Assembly: GCA_020025715.1 (NCBI GenBank)
Contig: JAHHRQ010000066.1
Coordinates: forward strand, 1 to 9,862
DNA from: Oscillospiraceae bacterium
GTDB lineage: Bacteria > Bacillota > Clostridia > Oscillospirales > Oscillospiraceae
DNA length: 9,862 nucleotides
Reading direction: 5' to 3'
A program made the translations under genes and the position numbers. Positions 1-4,838 of this stretch are shown here, piece by piece. Within the stretch, counting starts at the first letter, position 1. Every line of letters starts with the position of its first letter. Under the pieces are notes generated by a model, which did not search any database, was not told the DNA's origin, and worked only from the letters and a program-made list of their open reading frames with translations.

Positions 1-37
1 CCAAATTTGCTTCACTTAATCTGAGGAAATTAAAGAT

Positions 38-688
38 ATGAATGATGAAGTATTCCTGAAAAAAGAAATTAAAGAAGACAGGAAATTTGAGCATAACCCT
101 AATGTTATTTTCGGCTTTATTATGACAGGTGCCGCCATTGTGTGCCTGCTGTGCCTGTTTCTGCTGCCATTGTGGGCGTTTCTTATCGCCTGCGTTATCG
201 TTATCGGCGGCACAATCTTATTTGTTATGACAAAAAACGAAAGCGCCAATATGACAAAGTCTTCTGCTTTTATCCGCCGGGACGGAGTTTTATACTATAT
301 CCGTTTGGGATATATAATAAATACCATTCCCGACATCCGCTCCTCTGATTTAATTTTTCAAGACCTTGACGATGCAATGGCCAACGCCAGAGCCGAGGAA
401 AACCTGAGAGAGACCGCCATCATTGAGGAGCTGAGAAAAGACGAAGCGAATTTTTCGGCCTTTCTCACCATTATACTAAATGCTCCCATGAAGCAGTCAG
501 ATGATAATCCCCCTGTTTTAGTCCCCACCCTGCCGAAATATGTTATTGAGTTTTGCGAAATGCGGGACGCAAGGCTGGAAAAGCAGGATGACAAATGGAT
601 ATGGATTTCCTATTACAACAACTACACCCACAATCAGCGGGTAACTTCCAAATACCGCAACGTATATGATATAAAATGGCAAAAATAA
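38..688 (+). CDS. Hypothetical protein with two N-terminal transmembrane segments
   Basis: Complete 216-residue ORF. The ATG at 38 follows a GAGG Shine-Dalgarno at about 24-27, which fixes the start. Residues 1-22 are charged and hydrophilic. Residues about 23-64 are almost continuously hydrophobic, broken by a Pro near 44, and read as a helical hairpin of two membrane segments. The remaining ~150 residues are soluble, with an RDGVLYY stretch just after the membrane part (beta-strand-like, as in small bacterial PH-like domains), a charged helical middle (about 110-140) and a Trp/Tyr-rich C-terminus (WIWISYYNNY). I recognise no catalytic motif and no family. The hairpin near the N-terminus suggests a membrane-anchored cytoplasmic domain. 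Its upstream context lies outside the window. Downstream it runs within about 40 bp into an IS relic, so its 3' end or a former neighbour may have been disturbed by insertion. Confidence 0.8.
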   Translation: MNDEVFLKKEIKEDRKFEHNPNVIFGFIMTGAAIVCLLCLFLLPLWAFLIACVIVIGGTILFVMTKNESANMTKSSAFIRRDGVLYYIRLGYIINTIPDIRSSDLIFQDLDDAMANARAEENLRETAIIEELRKDEANFSAFLTIILNAPMKQSDDNPPVLVPTLPKYVIEFCEMRDARLEKQDDKWIWISYYNNYTHNQRVTSKYRNVYDIKWQK

Positions 689-728
689 ACGTCCCTTGGG
701 CAGGGTAATATGATATTTTAAGCAGAGC

Positions 729-838
729 GGCTAATCCCATCTCCTTGCTCAGTTTACGCTGACTTTCTCCCGCATAAATTTGACCAACTATTTTTTCTCG
801 TATTTCAGCTGGATATTTTCCCCTTTTATTTCTGACAT
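729..838 (-). pseudogene. Relic of an IS3-type transposase OrfA (N-terminal HTH only)
   Basis: On the minus strand one frame from about 833 to 729 reads RNKRGKYPAEIREKIVGQ, then IYAGESQRKLSKEMGLA. That is the start of a helix-turn-helix OrfA of IS3/IS150-group transposases (basic 'KRGKY', then 'EIREKIV', then 'GES..KLSKE'). The fragment is broken in two ways. The only good ATG (838-836), preceded by a purine-rich SD-like AAGGGGG, is in another frame and appears one base short of the expected M-S-R-N-K-R start. After 'KEMGLA' the reading frame continues into the antisense of the neighbouring gene, with no second helix, OrfB or DDE domain. It is therefore a dead remnant. The family assignment comes from pattern recognition of a short segment and could be another HTH-type transposase. 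The junction with ordinary sequence lies near 690-728. Confidence 0.6.
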
Positions 839-841
839 GGC

Positions 842-883
842 AAAGCCCCCTTATGTAGTTATTATCCTACATAAGGGGGCTTT
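842..883. terminator. 17-bp perfect hairpin; terminator on + and likely IS anti-readthrough structure
   Basis: The arms 842-858 (AAAGCCCCCTTATGTAG) and 867-883 are perfectly complementary over 17 bp, with an 8-nt loop (859-866). On the plus strand the stem is followed by TTTTTG, so it is a good intrinsic terminator for transcripts coming from the 38-688 gene. On the minus strand the U-tract is poor (TTTGCC). There the 3' arm contains the purine-rich AAGGGGG just before the OrfA ATG, so it would bury that SD in read-through transcripts. It lies at the head of the transposase relic. Confidence 0.75.
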
Positions 884-891
884 TTGTCACT

Positions 892-908
892 GTCCGTTTT
901 TACCGGAC
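892..908. repeat. Short inverted repeat next to the IS relic, possible IS terminus
   Basis: GTCCG (892-896) and CGGAC (904-908) form a 5-bp inverted repeat around a T-rich loop. Next to it, the minus-strand text GGACAGTGACAAAAAG resembles the outer end of IS3/IS150-type elements. No matching opposite end or target-site duplication could be found in the window, so calling it an IS end is only a suggestion. Confidence 0.3.
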
Positions 909-943
909 CTGTTTAAATTCTGCCTGCTTTTAGCAGCTTGTTT

Positions 944-1483
944 TCAGTCATCATCGGAAAAGAGAGCCTTTGCAATATTGCCAACCTTACTTTCAATATC
1001 CGCCTGACTTATGCCCGAATCTTTGGGCGGGCGCATATCGAACTCCCCGTCCTCGGTATAAAGGCCGCAGAGGAACTCCTGCCACTCGGAATTTATGGCA
1101 TCCATAAAGGCGCTGTGCTGCTCCTGAATTTTTTCGTAGCAGTTCTGAACCCGCTTAACGGCGTACTCCTGCTGCTCCATGGCGTCTCTTATAATTTCCG
1201 CTTTCTCAGCCTCTGCATCTGCAATTATCTGAGCTGCCCGCTCTCGGGCCTTATTAACAATCTGCTTATACACAGCCTGAGCGGTTAAAACAGCATCCCC
1301 GATTTCCAGGGTTTTGCCGTTCAATGCCTCAAGCTGGGTCCGCATCTGCTCATTTTCCTCGTTGAGAGCTTCGGCCTGACGGCGAATGTCCTGAAAAACA
1401 GCCTCCACCTTGTTGGCGTTATAATATTTTTTCTTGACGACGTCAATATGTATTGAGTCGAAATACTCCTTGTCCAGAGCCAT
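944..1483 (-). CDS. DivIVA-like coiled-coil protein
   Basis: This 179-residue acidic protein is mostly predicted helix. Residues about 5-25 (DKEYFDSIHIDVVKKKYYNANKVEA) resemble the short N-terminal DivIVA/GpsB membrane-targeting segment. A long coiled coil follows through about residue 140: NEENEQMRTQLEAL, then an alanine/glutamate-rich stretch ARERAAQIIADAEAEKAEI as in DivIVA-family and stalk-like proteins. The tail is acidic and ends SDDD. DivIVA-family proteins act at the membrane in septum placement, polar growth or wall synthesis. The exact role here is not determinable. The start is ATG at 1483 because GGAG (minus strand, 1490-1493) sits 6 nt upstream. A longer in-frame TTG start at 1495 would overlap that SD. 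It has its own strong promoter, whose -35 overlaps the end of the upstream pyk-like gene. Similar coiled coils occur in several unrelated families, so the family call is moderate. Confidence 0.75.
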   Translation of the reverse strand: MALDKEYFDSIHIDVVKKKYYNANKVEAVFQDIRRQAEALNEENEQMRTQLEALNGKTLEIGDAVLTAQAVYKQIVNKARERAAQIIADAEAEKAEIIRDAMEQQEYAVKRVQNCYEKIQEQHSAFMDAINSEWQEFLCGLYTEDGEFDMRPPKDSGISQADIESKVGNIAKALFSDDD

Positions 1484-1516
1484 AGCTTTCTCCAATCGCT
1501 AAAGGATTTATTTATT

Positions 1517-1545
1517 GATTATATCAGATATAAAACTAATAATCA
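1517..1545 (-). promoter_or_regulatory. Sigma-A promoter of the DivIVA-like gene
   Basis: Minus strand: -35 TTGATT (1540-1545), a 17-bp spacer, and -10 TATAAT (1517-1522) with an extended TGA (TG at 1524-1525). The -35 box covers the TGA stop of the upstream pyruvate-kinase-like gene. The DivIVA-like gene can therefore be transcribed independently as well as by read-through. Confidence 0.75.
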
Positions 1546-2538
1546 ATGCTGCATTTTCTCTCTGTACTTCTCCGCCTCACGGACAGTTTTGCTCATATAC
1601 TCAATTACTCTCACCGGATATTCACCTACGGCGGTTTCGCCGGTAACCATTACAGAGGATGCCCCGTCCAGAACGGCATTGAATATATCGCTTACCTCCG
1701 CTCTTGTGGGAACAGGGCTGTGCTCCATGGAGGCAAGCATCTGAGTTACCACCATAAATGGCATATTTCTCTTTATACATGCCTTTGAAATGTCCTTTTG
1801 AAGGCCGGGAAGCTGCCACAGGGGCAGAGCATTTCCAAGGTCACCTCTGGCAATGACTATTAAATCCGCCTCGTCCATTATGCTGTCAAGGGCATTTACA
1901 CCCTCCATATTTTCGATTTTGGCAAATATTCTTATATCTTCCCCGCCTGCTTTTTTAAGCTCTGCCCGCAGCTCCTTTAAATCCTCAGCACCGCGGACAA
2001 AGGGCTGCATAACGGCGGTAACACCGAATTTTGCCGCCTGAGCGAGATTTTTTCTGTCGCTGTCGGTAAGGGCAGGGGGATGAATTTCCGCTCCCGGCAG
2101 GGCAATGCTCTTTCGGCCTTTTAATATGCCGCCCAGTTTTACACGGGCAGTCACATAGTTTTCTCCTGCGCTTTCAGCCTCTAAAAGAAGCTTTCCGTCA
2201 TCAAGTAATATCTCCTGCCCCTTTTTCATATAGGGAAAGCAGATAGCGGGCACAGGTATGCCCCCCTCGCCGAGGCGCACGGTTTCTCCGGCTTTAAGCT
2301 CCACCGGCTCTGCCATCTGTCCTACCCGAAGTTCAGGGCCCTGCATATCTATTAAAAGCTCAGCGCGAACCCCGCACTCCTCTGCCGCTTTGCGGAGAGT
2401 GTGGATCTGGGGTGCCGCATCTTCAAGGCATGTATGAGAAAGGTTCAGTCTGACTCCGTTCATGCCCTCGTTGAACATGGCTTTCAGCGTTTCTTTATCT
2501 GAACAGCCGGGACCCAGTGTGCCGTAAATTTCAAGCAT
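1543..2538 (-). CDS. pyk: Short pyruvate kinase-like protein lacking the C-terminal domain
   Basis: 331 residues against about 470 or more for usual bacterial pyruvate kinases. The A domain (split TIM barrel) and inserted B domain (about 73-155) are present, but the C-terminal allosteric domain is absent: the protein ends soon after the last barrel helix. Active-site landmarks are retained: GTLGPG near the N-terminus, R30/N32/S34 in GVRLNLSHT, D64 and E69 in IDMQGPELRVG, K207/E209 in FAKIENMEGV, R231-G-D233, T265 in VTQMLASM, then PTRAEVSDIFNAVLDG and TGETAVGEYP. The family reaction is phosphoenolpyruvate + ADP to pyruvate + ATP. The usual T-K after the catalytic Asp is M65-Q66, and position 72 is Val, which is unusual together with E69. 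ATG at 2538 follows GGAG by 9 nt. Upstream is an extended -10 promoter; downstream is the DivIVA-like gene. It could be a second, non-allosteric isozyme or a divergent paralogue with altered substrate. Confidence 0.82.
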   Translation of the reverse strand: MLEIYGTLGPGCSDKETLKAMFNEGMNGVRLNLSHTCLEDAAPQIHTLRKAAEECGVRAELLIDMQGPELRVGQMAEPVELKAGETVRLGEGGIPVPAICFPYMKKGQEILLDDGKLLLEAESAGENYVTARVKLGGILKGRKSIALPGAEIHPPALTDSDRKNLAQAAKFGVTAVMQPFVRGAEDLKELRAELKKAGGEDIRIFAKIENMEGVNALDSIMDEADLIVIARGDLGNALPLWQLPGLQKDISKACIKRNMPFMVVTQMLASMEHSPVPTRAEVSDIFNAVLDGASSVMVTGETAVGEYPVRVIEYMSKTVREAEKYREKMQH

Positions 2539-2577
2539 TTTATATTTCTCCTGTATGTCTTTTATTTATCACCTTCG

Positions 2578-2586
2578 ATTATACCA
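2578..2586 (-). promoter_or_regulatory. Extended -10 promoter element for the pyk-like gene
   Basis: Minus strand TGGTATAAT (TGn plus a perfect TATAAT), about 40 bp upstream of the ATG at 2538. No good -35 is present at 16-18 bp (ATATGC at 17), as is common for extended -10 promoters. Confidence 0.6.
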
Positions 2587-2595
2587 CAAATTCCC

Positions 2596-2629
2596 CATTT
2601 GCATATAAAATTTCTCTTCATTTGCATAT
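2596..2629 (+). repeat. 11-bp direct repeat in the pyk/fchA divergent promoter region
   Basis: CATTTGCATAT occurs at 2596-2606 and again at 2619-2629, 23 bp start to start (about two helical turns). The second copy overlaps the candidate -35 (TTGCAT) of the plus-strand promoter, and the first lies in the -35 region of the minus-strand promoter. The arrangement fits a regulator binding two half-sites, but the protein is unknown. Confidence 0.5.
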
Positions 2630-2650
2630 TGCGTTGTAGTATACTATAAA
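2622..2650 (+). promoter_or_regulatory. Candidate promoter for fchA
   Basis: TTGCAT (2622-2627), a 17-bp spacer and TATAAA (2645-2650). The -35 is only a partial match. A second -10-like TATACT overlaps at 2640-2645. It lies about 90 bp upstream of the fchA start and implies a leader of roughly 85 nt. Confidence 0.45.
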
Positions 2651-2678
2651 GAGTAGTATTTTTAATACGATGCTGACG

Positions 2679-2700
2679 AGAACGGAATAATTTCCGGTCT
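2679..2700 (+). other. Hairpin in the fchA leader
   Basis: CGGAA (2683-2687) pairs with TTCCG (2692-2696) around a TAAT loop. The stem extends by three more pairs beyond one A/G mismatch (2679-2681 with 2698-2700). It is followed by TGTTTTAATT, so it could be a weak attenuator. It does not match the class-I THF riboswitch seen downstream or any other leader I recognise. Confidence 0.35.
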
Positions 2701-2741
2701 GTTTTAATTCTGCCCCTTTACGGCATGAATGGAGGAATTTT

Positions 2742-3365
2742 ATGGATAATTTGCTGGTTGAGCTTTCAAATACTGAGTTTTCTAAGGCTCTCAGCTCCAA
2801 GGCCGCCGTTCCCGGCGGAGGCGGTGCATCCGCACTGGTGGGAGCATTGGGCGCAGCTCTGGGGCTTATGGTGGGAAACCTCACCGTAGGAAAGGCAAAA
2901 TATGCCGACTCTGAGCCTCAGATATTAAAGCTTATGGATGAGGCGGAACAGCTCCGGCTGCGGCTTTTAGAGCTTGTAGACGGAGACGCAGAGGCTTTTG
3001 AGCCGCTGTCCAAAGCCTATTCCATTCCCAAAGACGCCCCCAACCGGGACGAAATCATGGAAAAATGCCTTAAAGATGCCGCTGCCGTTCCCATGGAAAT
3101 TCTCCGCATTTCCTGTAAGGTCATAGAACTTCAGCAGGGTTTCGCAGAGCTTGGCAGCACCCTTGCAATATCCGACGCCGGAACCGGCGGTGCCTTCTGT
3201 CAAAGCGCCATAAAAGGCGCTGCCCTCAATGTCCTCATTAACACCCGCAGCATGAAGGACAGGGCGTACGCGGAAGAGATGAATTTTGAAGTTGAAACGC
3301 TTTTAAATAAATACGAGCCTATGGCTCAAAAGGTTTACAAGGAGGTGTATGAGAGACTGAGCTGA
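2742..3365 (+). CDS. fchA: FchA/FTCD-type cyclodeaminase or methenyl-THF cyclohydrolase
   Basis: 207 residues, the full length of the stand-alone formiminotransferase-cyclodeaminase-like family. The diagnostic N-terminal motif AAVPGGGGASALVGALGAAL lies at residues about 21-40, followed by GNLTVGK and a mostly helical body with paired conserved segments (PMEILRISCKVIEL; LAISDAGTGG; AIKGAALNVLINTRSMKD). Family members act in the cytoplasm on THF one-carbon forms: either deamination of 5-formimino-THF to 5,10-methenyl-THF, or hydrolysis of methenyl-THF to 10-formyl-THF. Sequence alone does not separate the two. No histidine- or purine-degradation gene is visible nearby, so the cyclohydrolase role is slightly favoured. 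GGAGG (2731-2735) sits 6 nt before the ATG. The next gene is folT behind a THF riboswitch, reinforcing the folate link. No terminator separates the two, so partial cotranscription is likely. Confidence 0.87.
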   Translation: MDNLLVELSNTEFSKALSSKAAVPGGGGASALVGALGAALGLMVGNLTVGKAKYADSEPQILKLMDEAEQLRLRLLELVDGDAEAFEPLSKAYSIPKDAPNRDEIMEKCLKDAAAVPMEILRISCKVIELQQGFAELGSTLAISDAGTGGAFCQSAIKGAALNVLINTRSMKDRAYAEEMNFEVETLLNKYEPMAQKVYKEVYERLS

Positions 3366-3393
3366 GCGTTTCGGCTTAAAATTATATTATCAA

Positions 3394-3490
3394 TGTCAGA
3401 GTAGGGTATGGCGCGTAAAGTGCCGGAGGATGGGAGTTGTCTCCGGACGAAGTATGAAAGGTGCGCGGTGCCATATCCGCATCCGCTGCA
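3394..3490 (+). ncRNA. Class-I tetrahydrofolate (THF) riboswitch
   Basis: The folT-type THF aptamer can be folded by eye. P1 is CAG 3397-3399 with CTG 3486-3488, extendable past a bulged T. P2 is 3404-3412 with 3470-3478. P3 is a perfect CCGGAG 3423-3428 with CTCCGG 3441-3446. The conserved segments AGAGTAG, GCGTAAAGTG, GGATGGGA, ACGAA, GCGCGGTG and CCGCATCCGCT appear in the family order. The long-range pseudoknot is GGATG 3428-3432 with CATCC 3480-3484. These RNAs bind reduced folates and reduce expression of folate uptake or synthesis genes in Firmicutes. It lies 50 nt before the folT start, exactly where the family predicts. Confidence 0.94.
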
Positions 3491-3506
3491 AATGAGAGAA
3501 TCTCTT

Positions 3507-3530
3507 TTTGTGGCTAGACACGAAAGAAGG
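3507..3530 (+). promoter_or_regulatory. Possible expression platform: hairpin abutting the folT SD
   Basis: TTTGTG (3507-3512) can pair with CACGAA (3519-3524) around GCTAGA, with one G-U pair. The stem can extend by T3506-A3525 into the SD AGAAGG (3525-3530), which lies 10 nt before the ATG at 3541. Just upstream, GAGAGAATCTC (3494-3504) could make a competing short stem followed by a T-run. The layout fits translational control, but which fold dominates with ligand is not decidable by eye. Confidence 0.4.
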
Positions 3531-3540
3531 TCACAATAAT

Positions 3541-4065
3541 ATGAAAAAAACAAATACCCGCAGACTTGCTTTAGACGCAATGCTTGCCGCCATGTATGTG
3601 GCTCTGAGCTTTTTATCAATCAAACTTCCTAATATTAAGCTCAGCTTTGATTCCCTGCCTATCTTAGTCGGTGCCGCCCTTTTGGGGCCGGTGGACGGAA
3701 TGGCTGTGGGACTTATCGGCAGTTTTATTAACCAGATGCTCACATACGGCTTTACCGCCACCACAGTTCTGTGGATAATTCCGGCAGGCGTCCGGGGCTT
3801 GATGGTGGGTCTTTACGCAAAGAAGAAAGGCTTCGATATGAGCATGAAGCAGACTGTTTTCATAGTCATACTCAGTGCTCTTGTGGTTACAGCCCTCAAT
3901 ACCTTTGTCATCTATCTTGACAGCGTAATTTTTGACTACTACTCTTATGTACTGGTCTTTGGGGCTATAATTCCGAGAATAATCGCAGGTATTCTCACCG
4001 GACTTATTCTCGCCGCAGTTCTTCCCTCAATAGTTAAAACCCTAAAAAAGAAGCTTAACTTCTGA
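3541..4065 (+). CDS. folT: ECF transporter substrate-specific subunit FolT (folate uptake)
   Basis: 174 residues from the ATG at 3541, typical for ECF S-components (about 160-200). Extending to an upstream in-frame start at 3508 would place coding sequence over the SD AGAAGG (3525-3530) and the riboswitch platform, so 3541 is chosen. It has about six hydrophobic helices. Helix 1 carries Ala spaced as AxxxA (A13, A17, A21 in LDAMLAAMYVA), the S-component surface that docks on EcfT. Conserved-looking stretches include SFDSLPILVGAALLGPVDGMAVGLIGSF and a C-terminal GIL-TGLILA helix followed by a basic tail. FolT captures folate at the membrane and is energised by a shared EcfT-EcfA-EcfA' module, which is not in this window. 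The class-I THF riboswitch directly upstream gives the folate specificity; the protein alone would only say 'ECF S-component'. A bidirectional terminator follows 9 bp after the stop. Confidence 0.92.
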   Translation: MKKTNTRRLALDAMLAAMYVALSFLSIKLPNIKLSFDSLPILVGAALLGPVDGMAVGLIGSFINQMLTYGFTATTVLWIIPAGVRGLMVGLYAKKKGFDMSMKQTVFIVILSALVVTALNTFVIYLDSVIFDYYSYVLVFGAIIPRIIAGILTGLILAAVLPSIVKTLKKKLNF

Positions 4066-4073
4066 TATATAGG

Positions 4074-4103
4074 AAAAACCTATCACTTTTGTGATAGGTT
4101 TTT
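4074..4103. terminator. Bidirectional intrinsic terminator between folT and the YgjP-like gene
   Basis: The arms 4074-4086 (AAAAACCTATCAC) and 4091-4103 are perfectly complementary around a TTTT loop. T-runs follow on both strands (ATTTTTT on plus, TTTTTCC on minus). It separates the converging folT and metallopeptidase genes. Confidence 0.9.
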
Positions 4104-4109
4104 ATTTTT

Positions 4110-4829
4110 TCAGCAGCCGGGGCTGCGGTTTAAAAGCTCTTTCCGCCTTTTCCAGTCCGGCATCAGCTTTGTCATAAGGGCGTGGAAATCCGCGGAGTGG
4201 TTCGGGTGTATAAAATGGCAGAATTCGTGCATTGCCACATATTCTATACATTCCTCCGGCACCGCAATCAGCCTTTTATTGAGAGTTATTATGCCCTTTC
4301 CCGGTATACATGAGCCCCAGCGGCTTTTCATATCCCGCATTTTAAGGGTAGGAAAAGGAACGCCCATAGCTTTAAAAACGGGGTAGATATTTTCCGCCTG
4401 CCTGATAAAAACCTCTCTGCACAGCTCATCTCTGAATTTGCGGAAAACCCGCTCCTTTTCCTGAAAGTTTTCCACATTTTCCGTTTCGATGATGAGTTTT
4501 CCACTTTCCGTGTATGCGCCCCTGCTTCCCTTTTTAACTTCAAGCACATACTCTTTCCCCAGAATATAAAAGCGCTCTCCGCTTATATATTCATAGGCTT
4601 TGGGGGCATTTTCCGCCATTTTAGAGAACTTTTCTCTGGCGTTTAAAATAAACTCTCCCTTTTCGGAAACGAAATTATCCACTCTTTTAAGGCTTGCTCT
4701 CATAGGTGCAGAGACATAAACCTCTCCGTCGGCTTTTACCCGCAGATTAATGTTTTTAACATTTTTCCTCTCGAAGGTAAAAGATATAGGCACACCGCCG
4801 CTGAAAACGGTTCTTACAGTTTTTTCCAT
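4110..4829 (-). CDS. YgjP-like (DUF45/SprT-like) zinc metallopeptidase
   Basis: 239 residues. The C-terminal half carries the YgjP/DUF45 signature: RWGSC (170-174), then HEFCH at 201-205 (HExxH zinc site with E202 as the expected general base) and a third ligand candidate at H211 in HPNHSADF, ending in a PDWKRRKELLN helix. The N-terminal half is beta-rich (VRVKAD-G-VYVSAP, then a helix with KGEFI) as in YgjP relatives. No signal peptide is seen, so it should be cytoplasmic. The family includes poorly characterised gluzincin-type proteases, often annotated as M48-family. The substrate is unknown. The ATG at 4829 follows AAGGAG (4835-4840) by 5 nt, and that SD overlaps the stop codon of the fucosidase gene just upstream. 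The two are therefore almost certainly cotranscribed and probably translationally coupled. Confidence 0.87.
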   Translation of the reverse strand: MEKTVRTVFSGGVPISFTFERKNVKNINLRVKADGEVYVSAPMRASLKRVDNFVSEKGEFILNAREKFSKMAENAPKAYEYISGERFYILGKEYVLEVKKGSRGAYTESGKLIIETENVENFQEKERVFRKFRDELCREVFIRQAENIYPVFKAMGVPFPTLKMRDMKSRWGSCIPGKGIITLNKRLIAVPEECIEYVAMHEFCHFIHPNHSADFHALMTKLMPDWKRRKELLNRSPGC

Positions 4830-4838
4830 AGCAGCTCC

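Noticed and set aside
842..883. CRISPR repeat or tRNA-like element
   Set aside because: It is a single perfect hairpin with no repeated unit, spacer or cloverleaf; it is better explained as a terminator or IS structure.
938..1288. Plus-strand open frame of 116 codons with hydrophobic stretches
   Set aside because: It is antisense to the DivIVA-like coiled-coil gene. The hydrophobic text arises from reversed charged/alanine codons, and no SD is present.
1484..1495. TTG start extending the DivIVA-like gene by four codons
   Set aside because: The TTG overlaps the GGAG that is ideally placed for ATG 1483.
2618..2884. Minus-strand open frame over the fchA start
   Set aside because: Pro/Ala-rich antisense of the GGGGASAL motif region; no SD and no family.
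3508..3540. ATG at 3508 as an upstream start for FolT
   Set aside because: The extension (MWLDTKEGHNN) would overlay the SD and regulatory hairpin of folT, and S-components normally begin shortly before helix 1, as from 3541.
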